From Capnocytophaga sp. oral taxon 338 str. F0234 (GTDB lineage Bacteria > Bacteroidota > Bacteroidia > Flavobacteriales > Flavobacteriaceae): a stretch of DNA of 64,000 bases. The translations under genes and the position numbers were made by a program. Below are positions 21,542-30,157 of this stretch, one piece after another. Under the pieces are notes generated by a model. That model made no database searches and was not told the DNA's origin. It worked only from the letters and a program-made list of their open reading frames with translations. Position 1 is the stretch's first letter, and every line of letters starts with the position of its first letter. The stretch covers positions 202,741-266,740 of the forward strand of contig NZ_GL872413.1 in NCBI RefSeq assembly GCF_000192225.1. The letters run 5' to 3'.

Positions 21542-21991
21542 AACGCAAAACACTAATTCCCAATATTTTTTTATTAACATAATGATTTTTATAAGACTCC
21601 TTGATTTAACACATGATAATCGGCTGATTATTAAATAATTACATAAAATATCCTATAAGTACTAAAAAATTTATCCCTTTTAGAAAAGTTATTAACAGCC
21701 CATTTTTTTCTCATATTTCTCAAAAAGTTTTCTCAATAAGAGATTAAAATGCTATTTTTTTACTTTCTTACCCAGAATTGAATAATCTATGAAATGATTT
21801 TTACCAGAATAAACGCTTAAATAGAATAACATTATAATTTATCCATACAACTTGGAAAAATATATTTATGTATCTCCTATTTATAAAATACAAATTCTAG
21901 AGATTATACATTTAAATATTACTTGATAATCACCTTAAATGTAAAGAAAAAATTCTTTCCATAAGAAAATTAAAATATCCTTAAAAAATAT
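21542..21991. other. AT-rich intergenic region with no recognisable gene
   Basis: About 450 bases between the divergent rpsL and YagU-like promoters. It is very AT-rich, has no open frame of note and shows no clear hairpin, tRNA or repeat. Confidence 0.6.
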
Positions 21992-21999
21992 TACCTTTG
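21992..21999 (+). promoter_or_regulatory. -7 box for the YagU-like gene
   Basis: TACCTTTG lies 20 bases before the ATG at 22019. No clear TTG is seen at the expected -33 position. Confidence 0.55.
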
Positions 22000-22018
22000 T
22001 CTTTTAAATTATTCGCTT

Positions 22019-22573
22019 ATGAACAGATATACTTTTAAGATGACTTCCTCTTCTGAGCGGAATTTGCCCAAGGCTTTTGGTATTGGAGCCTTTATTGGTA
22101 TCATCGGAGCCTTTGTAAAATGGGGCTGGGAAGTGCCTTTTCCTCCTCGTAATCCCTCATTAGGCTTTCCATACGAAGGAATGACAGGTGCTGTAATACA
22201 CAATGGTATACTAGAACGGGTAACACCTCCACAAGTATTTTTAGAACAATTAGGTGTCCCTTATGATTGGACATATACATTCTCAGGTGTAGAATTGCCT
22301 CTGTCTATCTTTATCGTGCATATTTTATTCTCCGTAGTTTTTGGGGTGATTTACTGTGTAGCCTCCGAGTTTTTCCCTATTATACGTATATGGTATGGAG
22401 CGATCTTTGCTATAGTATCCAATATATTTGCCCATATCATTGTAATGCCTTTGATGGGATTGGTACCACCTCTCTCCGAAATTCCTTTTGATGAGAATCT
22501 ATCAGAAATGTTGGGGCATATCTTCTGGATATTCGTAATGGAACTTTGCCGTAGAGGACTCATAGCACGGTAG
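22019..22573 (+). CDS. YagU-family (DUF1440) inner-membrane protein
   Basis: This 184-residue protein resembles E. coli YagU, an inner-membrane protein linked to acid resistance. It has an early glycine-rich membrane helix (FGIGAFIGIIGAFVKWGWE, about 20-38), the family phrase VPFPPRN, a periplasmic stretch with RVTPPQVFLEQLG, then helices near 95-120 and 122-145 and a final amphipathic segment with LGHIFWIFVMELCRR. It stands alone with its own promoter. The function in this organism is not established. Confidence 0.8.
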   Translation: MNRYTFKMTSSSERNLPKAFGIGAFIGIIGAFVKWGWEVPFPPRNPSLGFPYEGMTGAVIHNGILERVTPPQVFLEQLGVPYDWTYTFSGVELPLSIFIVHILFSVVFGVIYCVASEFFPIIRIWYGAIFAIVSNIFAHIIVMPLMGLVPPLSEIPFDENLSEMLGHIFWIFVMELCRRGLIAR

Positions 22574-22639
22574 GCAGGGTGAAGCATAACTCTTAATTCA
22601 TCCAATCATTGAAAATTAACTTATTAACAAATTACATAT

Positions 22640-23452
22640 ATGAACCCACAAACTGTACAAAAATTCTCTGATGAGTTTCTTCCCGAAGAAAAGGAACTTA
22701 TCGTGCTCATTGAAAGTTCTACCAATGGAGCAACATATTATAATGGAGCTTGGGTGCCTTCTAACGACCCTTTAGCGTATATTGAGGTAGCTACTGGCGA
22801 GTTTTACGAAGGAAATATCCGTTTAGAGTGGTTGGTATCTGATGAAAGTAATTGGCAGTATTACTTTGCCCCACTGAAAGCTTTCCGCATCAGAGTACGT
22901 CCTAAGAAACCAGAACACTCACACCCTGAGCAACGCTGCTTTATGTTGGTAGCAGTTTTGGAAGAGAATGTAACCGAACCTCGTTTTGACTCTATTATTG
23001 AGGAGTACAACACCGAAGTTACTTATGAAGATGAAGATTTTAGTTTAGCACTCGACAGAGAATACGATTGGTTTGAGGGGGAAATCCTCTACACCGATGA
23101 AGAAATGCAGTTCACCGTAGAAACTACCGATCTAAGTGAGCTACAAGATATCTTAAAATCTTTCAAAAATGCTACTAAGGGCAAATTCGACAGATGGGTA
23201 GCAACCCTCAAAGTCTTTGCCACTGAAAAGCTTACTGCTTTAGTCAACAAATGGCAAAAAGAAGCAGATGTTACTGCCCCTGAGATTACCCCTGAGCATT
23301 TTGCTCAGCGTATGAGTATCACAAGTATCCTTCTTTTTGAGGACAAGCGCTTCTGTATCTATTTTGATGATGACGATATGTTCTGGGGGCACGCCATTGT
23401 CGTATACGGGGACCTCAACGGAGAACTCGAAGAGGCTACTATTGAGGGGTAG
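22640..23452 (+). CDS. DUF2262-domain protein, function unknown
   Basis: This soluble, acidic protein has 270 residues and no signal peptide. The N-terminal half (about 30-125) has aromatic-rich strands such as IRLEWLVSDESNWQYYFAPL. The C-terminal part (about 195-270) matches DUF2262: ITPEHFAQRMSITSI, FCIYFDDDDMFWGHAIVV and GELEEATIEG. No catalytic motif is obvious. It lies between the YagU-like gene and a pentapeptide-like gene on the same strand, with gaps of about 50-65 bases. DUF2262 proteins often occur in accessory regions, so a role in a toxin/immunity setting is possible but unsupported here. Confidence 0.65.
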   Translation: MNPQTVQKFSDEFLPEEKELIVLIESSTNGATYYNGAWVPSNDPLAYIEVATGEFYEGNIRLEWLVSDESNWQYYFAPLKAFRIRVRPKKPEHSHPEQRCFMLVAVLEENVTEPRFDSIIEEYNTEVTYEDEDFSLALDREYDWFEGEILYTDEEMQFTVETTDLSELQDILKSFKNATKGKFDRWVATLKVFATEKLTALVNKWQKEADVTAPEITPEHFAQRMSITSILLFEDKRFCIYFDDDDMFWGHAIVVYGDLNGELEEATIEG

Positions 23453-23504
23453 ATAATAGCAAATTGACTTATAGATAAACTTACCCATTAACACATTATC
23501 ACTT

Positions 23505-24458
23505 ATGCCTATTCCTCTTAAATTTAAAAAACGTTGGGATGTTTATTCCACTTTGCAAGACGTGCTCACTGCTACACAAAACCTCAGTGTATCCCCTTTT
23601 GGTACTACAATAGACGATGACTTACAAGATTTTCGCGGTATCAAACTCATTGGTAAAGGTAAGTGTATCAATGTTTCTCTTAGTAATTCTGATTTCTCAG
23701 GTTCGCTATGGCAAAACTTTCAAATTGCAGAAACCGAAACTTTTACTCCTGTGATAAACCGCGTAATTTTTGATGAAAGCTCTTTTCAGCAGAGTGAATA
23801 TACTCCCCTTTGTGGACGAGGGGCTACATTCCTATCGTGTTGTTTTATCAATTGCAAATACAAAGGCGTTGGCTTCCTCCAAACAGTCATTAAAGACTGC
23901 CTCTTTTCTGATATCAAAAAGAATGTACGCTTAGATTTTAACTGTAAGCTGATAGAAGATTGCTTGTTCATTGGTGATATTTACAAAGCTAAATTTTGGT
24001 ATTCATCCTTAAAAAATTGTACCTTTGAAGGTGTACTTTATGATACTTCTTTCTGGGGAGTAAGAGACTTTACTTCGCAAAAAGAACCTATTTTACCTGA
24101 AAAAGTAGATAACCGAATGGAAAATATAGATTTCTCTCAAGCAGAAATGATACAGTGTAATTTCTGGGCTTATTGCTATTTAGATAAAGTGAAACCTTCT
24201 GAAAGGAATTGTGTTTTTAAGGTAACCGATGAATTTTATGAATGTTTACTAACCCAAATTCAAAGCAGTGAAAGTCCCTTAAAAGAGAAATTAATAAAAT
24301 GGGTAAAATTATTCTACGCTCCACATATTACAGCCCCTTACAATGTAGCGCACCCTGATGATTTTTCATTCAGACATCCAGAAGAAGCTGAACTGAGCCA
24401 AACACTTTACAATTTCGTCTGCAAGGCTGCGGAGGCTACGGGGTGTAGGGTCAAATAG
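23505..24458 (+). CDS. Pentapeptide-repeat-like protein, function unknown
   Basis: A 317-residue cytoplasmic protein whose central part (about 45-215) has repeated x-N/D-x-x-F-x-type patterns (SLSNSDFSGSLW, FLSCCFINCKYKGVGF, LKNCTFEGVLYDTSFWG, ENIDFSQAEMIQCNFW), consistent with a right-handed beta-helix of imperfect pentapeptide repeats. The C-terminal 80 residues are helical. It is rich in cysteine for a cytosolic protein. Its position after the DUF2262 gene suggests co-expression. The function was not recognised. Confidence 0.55.
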   Translation: MPIPLKFKKRWDVYSTLQDVLTATQNLSVSPFGTTIDDDLQDFRGIKLIGKGKCINVSLSNSDFSGSLWQNFQIAETETFTPVINRVIFDESSFQQSEYTPLCGRGATFLSCCFINCKYKGVGFLQTVIKDCLFSDIKKNVRLDFNCKLIEDCLFIGDIYKAKFWYSSLKNCTFEGVLYDTSFWGVRDFTSQKEPILPEKVDNRMENIDFSQAEMIQCNFWAYCYLDKVKPSERNCVFKVTDEFYECLLTQIQSSESPLKEKLIKWVKLFYAPHITAPYNVAHPDDFSFRHPEEAELSQTLYNFVCKAAEATGCRVK

Positions 24459-24624
24459 CATTAATTAGTAACTGAAATTTAAGATAAACACAAAATAGGC
24501 ATTGAAATATAAACATCTAACTCAGGAAGGTACGAAATAGGAACGTATTTTACAAGCAGAATGAAACAAAAATTTATGGTAGAGAAACTTAATGTTTCCG
24601 CCAGCACTATCAGTAGAAATAGTC

Positions 24625-24659
24625 CAAAAAAAGAGGCTGCCCTTACAGACAACCTCTTC
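24625..24659 (-). terminator. Terminator of the spondin-lipoprotein operon
   Basis: AAGAGG(T/C)TG arms (24631-24638 and 24650-24658, with a mismatch) form a hairpin followed on the minus strand by seven T residues. It is downstream of the lipoprotein gene ending at 24703. The core AGAGGCTG recurs in the terminator at 46569. Confidence 0.7.
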
Positions 24660-24702
24660 TCCATCCAATTTTGGATGATTTTTGATATATAAAACTTATC
24701 CG

Positions 24703-25980
24703 TTATTGCAGAGTTACTTTCACTACTTGTCCTGTTGCAGGTACAGGGAAAGTAGTACCTACCTTTGTAATCGGTTTTTCTTCCTTATCAGGTGTACCTC
24801 CAAAAAGTGCTTGTTTGTTTCCTGCGCCAGGGAATTGATCCACTCCTGTACCACTATCAAAAAGAGCTGTTTTGTTAGTAAGATCCCCTTTGCTGGTGGA
24901 AAGAATAGGGTCACTGTTGGCATAAAACCAATCATTAGAATAACCAAACATAAAAGCATAGGCTATTTTATCTCCTTGACTTTTCTTAATTTTTGTCATT
25001 GCCTTCCCATTGGGAGCAATAGGAGCATTTCCCGCTATATACACTTCTTTCACACCCTTCATTCCTTTTAAGGAGGCCTGTAGCTTGCTAAAATCTCCTT
25101 TTTGTGATAATTCTTTCAAACCTAAACCAGCATCCTTTTTACCCATTTCATAGAGAGGATTCTTATCTCCAGTATAGAGTACCACTACTGCAGGGGAAAG
25201 CCCTGTAATAATACCCGTTTCTTTTTTAACCTTCTGATACAAAGGATTAGGATCTCCTGTTTGAGCAAGGAGTGTAAGTTCCTTACTACTCTTCTTTTGT
25301 GCTTCAAAGAAAGGTTTCTCATCCAACAACTTTCCGCCTAATACATTAGATACTACCCAGACACCAGGGGCAAAAGGAGTTGTTAAGGACATTCCATCTG
25401 TACTCATCTTATCTTTGGATGTATTGGTAATTTTCAAGGTAAAGCGAGAGGATATAGGCTCATAACTTAGAAAAAGTTTCATTAAGTTCTGGGGCATTGT
25501 TCTTGCTTTGAGTGAAGTAATTGTCTTATCTTCTTGTGCTCCACTCATATCATTCTTAGTTCCATTATCCCAAAGGCTTACATCAGAGGAGATATCACCT
25601 GTTCTGGGATTCCCCTGAGCATCATACAACTCAATTCCCGGTTGTACACTTGCAAAGAACCAATCCTTAGAAGCACCAAACATCATAGCGAACATAAGTC
25701 GCTGTCCTTTCCCTGCATAAAAAGAGAAAGAGGCTGAATTAGTTTTAGGATCATCCGAAGGGAGAATAAGGTTCTTAATTTCCTTACCTCCTTCTCGGAA
25801 TACGCCTTCTCCATGAAAGGTACCACTTTGTACATATTTCATGGGTTTTACTACATTCTCAAATGTAATGGTGGATTCTGCCTTATTTTCTGGAGGAGTC
25901 ATTGGTTTGTTTTCGTCCTTTTTACAAGAGACAAATAATGCTGAAAAAAGCACAGCTGCTGAAAAAAGATTAAATCTCAT
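24703..25980 (-). CDS. Lipoprotein with two spondin domains, probably surface-exposed
   Basis: A 425-residue lipoprotein: a hydrophobic signal ends in the lipobox FVSC with Cys19. The next residues are KKDEN, which fits the Capnocytophaga lipoprotein export signal (K followed by two acidic residues), so the mature protein is predicted on the cell surface. Two repeated halves follow, each like a spondin N-terminal domain: about 35-190 (ITFENVVKP, FSFYAGKGQRLMFAMMFGASKDWFFAS, ELYDAQGNP) and about 200-410 (DKIAYAFMFGYSNDWFYAN, TALFDSGTGVDQFPGAG). It is third in a run with the YkgB-like and glutathione peroxidase genes. The function is unknown; spondin domains are often adhesive. Confidence 0.8.
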   Translation of the reverse strand: MRFNLFSAAVLFSALFVSCKKDENKPMTPPENKAESTITFENVVKPMKYVQSGTFHGEGVFREGGKEIKNLILPSDDPKTNSASFSFYAGKGQRLMFAMMFGASKDWFFASVQPGIELYDAQGNPRTGDISSDVSLWDNGTKNDMSGAQEDKTITSLKARTMPQNLMKLFLSYEPISSRFTLKITNTSKDKMSTDGMSLTTPFAPGVWVVSNVLGGKLLDEKPFFEAQKKSSKELTLLAQTGDPNPLYQKVKKETGIITGLSPAVVVLYTGDKNPLYEMGKKDAGLGLKELSQKGDFSKLQASLKGMKGVKEVYIAGNAPIAPNGKAMTKIKKSQGDKIAYAFMFGYSNDWFYANSDPILSTSKGDLTNKTALFDSGTGVDQFPGAGNKQALFGGTPDKEEKPITKVGTTFPVPATGQVVKVTLQ

Positions 25981-26022
25981 ACGTTGATAATTTTAATGTT
26001 TGTTTTTATTTAATTCGTTAAC

Positions 26023-26565
26023 TTATTTTTCTATCCATTGAAGAATTTCAGGAGTGTCTGGGAGGGTTTTGGGAGGAATTACCTTCTCTAACATTCCATT
26101 TTTTCCTATCAAATATTTTTGGAAATTCCATTGAACTTGTGAATCAGTAACCATATTTAATTTTTTCTGAGTGAGAAACTGATAGAGTGGATGCATTTTT
26201 TCTCCCTTTACGGTTATAATCTCCATCATGGGAAAAGTAACTCCATAATTAGCCTGGCAAAACTGAGCTACCTGAGCTTCATTGCTTAATTCTTGCTCAA
26301 AACTATTGGAGGGGAAGCCAATAATAACAAAATCCTTATCCTTGTACTTCTGGTAAAGAGCCTCCAAAGATTTGTATTGTGGAGTAAGCCCACACTTTGA
26401 GGCGGTATTGACAATCATTACTTTCTTTCCCTTTAAAGAAGCAAAATCAAATACTTTCCCATAAAGGTCTCTGACTTTGAAAGAATAAATAGTGTTATCA
26501 GAGGTTTGTCCTTGTAGGACAAAGGTGCATAAAGCGACCAATACTAATGTTAGAACATTTTTCAT
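26023..26565 (-). CDS. Glutathione-peroxidase-family protein, exported
   Basis: This is a thiol peroxidase of the GPx family that would reduce hydroperoxides, probably with thioredoxin-like partners. The frame opens upstream, but the ATG at 26565 gives a clean signal peptide (MKNVLTLVLVALCTFVLQGQ) and 180 residues. The peroxidatic Cys58 lies in NTASKCGLTPQY. A likely resolving Cys103 lies in QFCQANYGVTFP, and W146-N147 in WNFQKYLIG. The usual active-site Gln of the FP(C/S)NQF motif is Ser88 here (GFPSNSF). It is between the YkgB-like and spondin-lipoprotein genes, with gaps of about 40 bases. Confidence 0.85.
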   Translation of the reverse strand: MKNVLTLVLVALCTFVLQGQTSDNTIYSFKVRDLYGKVFDFASLKGKKVMIVNTASKCGLTPQYKSLEALYQKYKDKDFVIIGFPSNSFEQELSNEAQVAQFCQANYGVTFPMMEIITVKGEKMHPLYQFLTQKKLNMVTDSQVQWNFQKYLIGKNGMLEKVIPPKTLPDTPEILQWIEK

Positions 26566-26603
26566 ACAGTTATATTTAATTAATAATGTTACAGTGTTAC
26601 TAT

Positions 26604-27038
26604 TCAAGGTTTTCTAAGTGATATAAATCCAGCAGCTAAAAGGGCTATATCCTTTAAAATAAAAAAATCGGTAATTGGGACTCCTTCAATAATGCGCCAT
26701 TTATTAGGTGTAGTGAACAAAAAGCTAAGTGTTACACAGAAAATAATAGTACTTCCTATAAAGGCTATCTTACGGAAACATACAGAGCGTATTCCTAAAA
26801 TAAAGGAGAACCCAACAATTATTTCAACAATACCAATCAAGTTAGATACTCCTTGAACAGAGAATAGGTGATATAACCATGAGAGCAGGAAGTGATGGGT
26901 TAATAAAGGCTTAATAGCATTTGCTTCCGCTTGGGTAAATTTGAAAACACCTATCCATAACAAGATAAGAGCTGTTCCATAGAGAATCGTATAATAACCT
27001 ATTCTATAGAGAACTAAGATATTTTTTTTGTGATTCAT
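26604..27038 (-). CDS. YkgB/DUF417-family membrane protein
   Basis: A 144-residue protein with four predicted membrane helices (about 12-32, 63-82, 87-106, 122-140). It resembles the YkgB/RclC (DUF417) family: LLWIGVFKFTQAEANAIKPLL and a second helix GVSNLIGIVEIIVG are characteristic. In E. coli the homologue belongs to a reactive-chlorine response, which suits the peroxidase gene just downstream. It is the first gene of the operon. It is a little shorter than typical family members. Confidence 0.75.
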   Translation of the reverse strand: MNHKKNILVLYRIGYYTILYGTALILLWIGVFKFTQAEANAIKPLLTHHFLLSWLYHLFSVQGVSNLIGIVEIIVGFSFILGIRSVCFRKIAFIGSTIIFCVTLSFLFTTPNKWRIIEGVPITDFFILKDIALLAAGFISLRKP

Positions 27039-27089
27039 AAGATATTTGTTTAAACTTTACATTCTCTTAGTAGAAGAAATCCATAAAAA

Positions 27090-27101
27090 CTGACAAAAAT
27101 A
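27090..27101 (-). promoter_or_regulatory. Candidate ECF promoter of the YkgB-GPx-spondin operon
   Basis: The minus strand reads TATTTTTGTCAG, 52 bases before the YkgB-like start. The core TTTTGTCAG is also found 54 bases before the sigma gene at 28068-28076. The sequence also fits a TAnnTTTG -7 box, so either sigma factor could use it. Confidence 0.45.
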
Positions 27102-27114
27102 AAAAGTTAAAAAA

Positions 27115-27140
27115 TAAGGGTGCTTATTCCTGCACCCTTA
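27115..27140 (-). terminator. Terminator of the sigma/anti-sigma operon
   Basis: TAAGGGTGC and GCACCCTTA form a perfect 9-bp stem with an 8-base loop. It is followed on the minus strand by TTTTTTAACTTTTTATTTTT. It lies 30 bases after the anti-sigma stop. Confidence 0.85.
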
Positions 27141-27169
27141 AAGAAAAAATTAACAAAAAGTAGAATACA

Positions 27170-27460
27170 TTAAGTATGTTTGTATAGTTTCTCTTTTAAG
27201 TCTCTTTTGAAGTCCTCTAATTCACCTGGTTTCTCAGGGGTTCTTGCAATCTCTTTACCAAGGTTTTTCCGTAGCCATTGGTGAATAATAGCTGCCTTTT
27301 TACTGTAGGCTAAGCATAACTTACAGAGGTGTAAATGAGCCCTTAGCTGTAGGCTTTCCTTTAAGGAGAGCTTTGTATGTAACTGCTTTTCAATAAGAAA
27401 AGTAGCATCCTTACATGGAAGGATTATAAAATGAATGAACTTATGGAGGATTTTTTTCAT
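27170..27460 (-). CDS. Zinc-finger (ZAS-type) anti-sigma factor
   Basis: A 96-residue soluble protein with the zinc-binding anti-sigma motif Hx3Cx2C at H42, C46 and C49 (AHLHLCKLC), plus an upstream Cys16. It lacks a membrane helix, so it would hold its sigma partner in the cytoplasm. Soluble ZAS proteins such as RsrA and ChrR respond to thiol oxidation or zinc loss. Its start overlaps the sigma stop by one base, which implies coupled translation and a stoichiometric pair. Signal and partner are inferred. Confidence 0.75.
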   Translation of the reverse strand: MKKILHKFIHFIILPCKDATFLIEKQLHTKLSLKESLQLRAHLHLCKLCLAYSKKAAIIHQWLRKNLGKEIARTPEKPGELEDFKRDLKEKLYKHT

Positions 27461-28014
27461 TATTCTTTAAACCAATTAATTTCTAAACATTCTCTTAGCT
27501 GCAGACGACTTCTTTGGAGTGTCTTCCAATAATTAGTCTGTGATATATAGATATCCTGACATATTTCTGAATATCTTTTCGCTTCGAGATAACACATTTT
27601 AACCAAGATTTTCCACTTAGGAGGTAACTTCTCTAAACAATCCTCAAGAGTATCATGAAAATAAGTATCGTCCAATAAAGCCACCAGATCAGGTTCTTCC
27701 TCCGCCCATTCTTCCAAATTTTGATTATTCCTCCAAGAACCATCCTCATCAAAGAAATAATCAAAGCTAACATGCTGTGCTTTGTACTTTTTTTTGTAAT
27801 AGTCAGCGACCTTATGGTGTAAAATCCCTTTTAGCCATGTAAGAGGATTACTCTTGCCTTCAAAAGAATCAAAACAAGAAAGAGCAGTAAGGAATACCTC
27901 CTGCACCATATCCTGTGCTTCTATCCTATCAGAAAGCAAATAGTAAGCATGGTCTAATAACTTTTGGGTATAGCGATCCACCCATTGGGCAACTTCTTCT
28001 GTTACTGATTTCAT
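27460..28014 (-). CDS. ECF-type RNA polymerase sigma factor
   Basis: A 184-residue sigma-70-family factor with only regions 2 and 4. Region 2 has the DMVQEVFLTAL core (35-45) and LTWLKGILHHKVADYYKKK (58-76). Region 4 (about 120-178) has a helix-turn-helix around LPPKWKILVKMCYLEAKRYSEI. An acidic linker of about 40 residues separates them. The following gene encodes its likely anti-sigma factor. Its own upstream region carries TTTTGTCAG, shared with the adjacent peroxidase operon, so autoregulation and control of that operon are plausible. Confidence 0.9.
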   Translation of the reverse strand: MKSVTEEVAQWVDRYTQKLLDHAYYLLSDRIEAQDMVQEVFLTALSCFDSFEGKSNPLTWLKGILHHKVADYYKKKYKAQHVSFDYFFDEDGSWRNNQNLEEWAEEEPDLVALLDDTYFHDTLEDCLEKLPPKWKILVKMCYLEAKRYSEICQDIYISQTNYWKTLQRSRLQLRECLEINWFKE

Positions 28015-28067
28015 CTAATATATTTTTAAAAAATACTTGTTTATATAGTCGTTCATTTATTGAAATC

Positions 28068-28079
28068 CTGACAAAAGTA
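28068..28079 (-). promoter_or_regulatory. Promoter candidate of the sigma/anti-sigma operon
   Basis: The minus strand reads TACTTTTGTCAG, 54 bases before the sigma start. It contains both a TAnnTTTG box and the TTTTGTCAG element shared with the promoter at 27090. Confidence 0.5.
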
Positions 28080-28539
28080 TTTTTAATTATCAGATATTAA
28101 ACATTAATTACCAAATATTTAACATTTTTATTTTACTTACTCTCTTCTCTTAAATGCCTATAGAAGTAAAAAAAAGATAATATGCCGTGCCTTTTGTCCT
28201 TAAAATAAATTTTCAAAAGTATATTAGTTCATTGACTATTAATCAAGAGGAAAAGCACCTATGTTCATGTAAAATAGACGGTCATCACTAATTGAAGTTC
28301 AATAATAAAAAGGCTTACAAAGTAAAAGATAAAACAGGAATAGAAGACTTTAGTGAAGATATCCTAAATAAGATTCACTGAAAAAGTAGCTTATATAGAT
28401 AAGAATAGGTAATGAAACAGACAATATTACAAACCTTTTTACAAGAAAGCATATAAAAAAGCCACTACAGTTGAATATGTAAATAAGAAGGAAAAAACTA
28501 AAACTTTTATTTTTCATGCTAAAATTCTACTTTTTTCAC
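28080..28539. other. Intergenic region without a supported gene
   Basis: About 460 AT-rich bases between the sigma operon and asnS. A short plus-strand frame near 28310-28380 reads like coding sequence (KVKDKTGIEDFSEDILNKIH) but has no start and ends quickly. It could be a gene remnant; nothing in it was recognised. Confidence 0.4.
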
Positions 28540-28547
28540 TACCTTTG
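28540..28547 (+). promoter_or_regulatory. -7 box for asnS
   Basis: TACCTTTG lies 108 bases before the asnS ATG, which implies a leader of about 100 bases. No strong hairpin or T-box element was seen in that leader. Confidence 0.55.
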
Positions 28548-28655
28548 CAGTTCACTTGAGTATTAGGGTAGAAGTAAGTTGCTAATCATCTCTCTATTCG
28601 TTTTGTAATTATTTGGTGACTTTACTTAATTACCTGTTATTATTATCTTAATTAT

Positions 28656-30080
28656 ATGAGTATTAAAGAATTATTACAAGGAAAGAAACACTCTGAGGGG
28701 ATAACTCTGAAAGGTTGGGTGCGCACTTTCCGTAGCAATCGTTTTATTGCTTTGAATGACGGTTCCACTATTGAAAACATCCAAGTAGTAGTGGATTTTG
28801 AACATACGGATGAGCAGCTCCTAAAGCGAATTACTACAGGAGCAGCAATTGAAGTGAATGGAAAAGTAGTAGAAAGTCAAGGGAAAGGGCAAACTATTGA
28901 GGTGCAAGCCTCTCAAATTACCATCTTAGGAGATTGTAATCCCGATGAGTACCCTATTCAACCCAAGAGGCATTCTTTAGAATTCTTACGAGAGAATGCT
29001 CACTTACGTGTACGCACTAATGTCTTCGGGGCTATCATGCGTGTACGTTCTACTTTAGCTTATGCTATACATAGGTACTTACAGGATCATGGCTTCTTCT
29101 ATGTAAATACCCCTATTATCACCGGAAGTGATGCAGAAGGTGCCGGTGAGATGTTCCGTGTAACTACTTTAGATGCCAAAAACCCACCTCTTACTACAGA
29201 GGGTGAAGTAGACTATAAAAAAGATTTTTTTGGACGAGAAACCAACCTTACTGTTTCCGGACAGCTTGAGGGAGAAACTTTCGCTATGTCTCTGGGAAAG
29301 ATATATACTTTCGGTCCTACCTTCCGAGCAGAGAACTCCAATACTTCCCGACACTTGGCTGAATTCTGGATGATTGAACCAGAAATGGCTTTCTATGACC
29401 TTATCGATAATATGAACCTTGCTGAGGATTTTATCAAAGAGGTACTTCGTTATACCTTAGAGGTGCGTCGTGATGATATTGAGTTTCTTAACCAACGATT
29501 CCTGGAAGAAGAAAAAACAAAACCTCAACAGGAACGCAGCGAAATGTCCTTGATTGAGAAACTAGAGTTTGTTATCCATAATGATTTCAAGCGGGTAAGC
29601 TATACCGATGCCGTAGAAATCCTTAAGAACTGTAACTATAACAAAAAGAAAAAGTTCCAATACCTTATAGATGAATGGGGGGTGGATCTGCAAAGCGAAC
29701 ATGAACGTTATTTGGTAGAAAAACACTTTGGCTGTCCTGTAATCCTCTATGACTATCCGGCGAAGATAAAGGCTTTCTATATGCGATTGAATGACGATGG
29801 CAAAACTGTACGAGCCATGGATATACTTTTTCCTGGCATAGGCGAAATTGTAGGAGGTTCTCAGCGTGAGGAACGCTATGAGGTACTCAAGAAAAAAATA
29901 GCTGACTTAGGGATGAAGGAAGCTGACCTATGGTGGTACTTGGACTTGCGCAAATTTGGTACCGCAGTACATAGTGGCTTTGGTTTAGGCTTTGAGCGAT
30001 TAGTGCTCTTCACTACTGGAATGTCCAATATTCGTGATGTAATTCCTTATCCTCGTACTCCTCAAAATGCAGAATTTTAA
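28656..30080 (+). CDS. asnS: Asparaginyl-tRNA synthetase
   Basis: This class IIb synthetase charges tRNA-Asn. Its 474 residues have the N-terminal OB-fold anticodon-binding domain (about 15-105, with [20 protein letters not shown]) and the catalytic domain with [20 protein letters not shown] (motif 1 region), [20 protein letters not shown] (motif 2) and the terminal [19 protein letters not shown] (motif 3). The [12 protein letters not shown] run favours AsnRS over AspRS. It is a single gene ending in a strong hairpin shared with the convergent rplY. Confidence 0.97.
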   Translation: MSIKELLQGKKHSEGITLKGWVRTFRSNRFIALNDGSTIENIQVVVDFEHTDEQLLKRITTGAAIEVNGKVVESQGKGQTIEVQASQITILGDCNPDEYPIQPKRHSLEFLRENAHLRVRTNVFGAIMRVRSTLAYAIHRYLQDHGFFYVNTPIITGSDAEGAGEMFRVTTLDAKNPPLTTEGEVDYKKDFFGRETNLTVSGQLEGETFAMSLGKIYTFGPTFRAENSNTSRHLAEFWMIEPEMAFYDLIDNMNLAEDFIKEVLRYTLEVRRDDIEFLNQRFLEEEKTKPQQERSEMSLIEKLEFVIHNDFKRVSYTDAVEILKNCNYNKKKKFQYLIDEWGVDLQSEHERYLVEKHFGCPVILYDYPAKIKAFYMRLNDDGKTVRAMDILFPGIGEIVGGSQREERYEVLKKKIADLGMKEADLWWYLDLRKFGTAVHSGFGLGFERLVLFTTGMSNIRDVIPYPRTPQNAEF

Positions 30081-30090
30081 TACCTTATAC

Positions 30091-30125
30091 AAAGAGAGGC
30101 TTTCCGTAACGGAAAGCCTCTCTTT
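30091..30125. terminator. Bidirectional terminator between asnS and rplY
   Basis: The sequence is a near-perfect palindrome with arms AAAGAGAGGCTTTCCGT and ACGGAAAGCCTCTCTTT. It lies between two convergent genes and has A/T tracts on both sides. Confidence 0.9.
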
Positions 30126-30157
30126 CTCTATAAAAAGAAATTCTTTTAGAAAAAATT

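Noticed and set aside
28300..28390. Possible small gene in the sigma-asnS gap
   Set aside because: There is no start codon, no recognisable family, and stops surround it; described only as a possible remnant.
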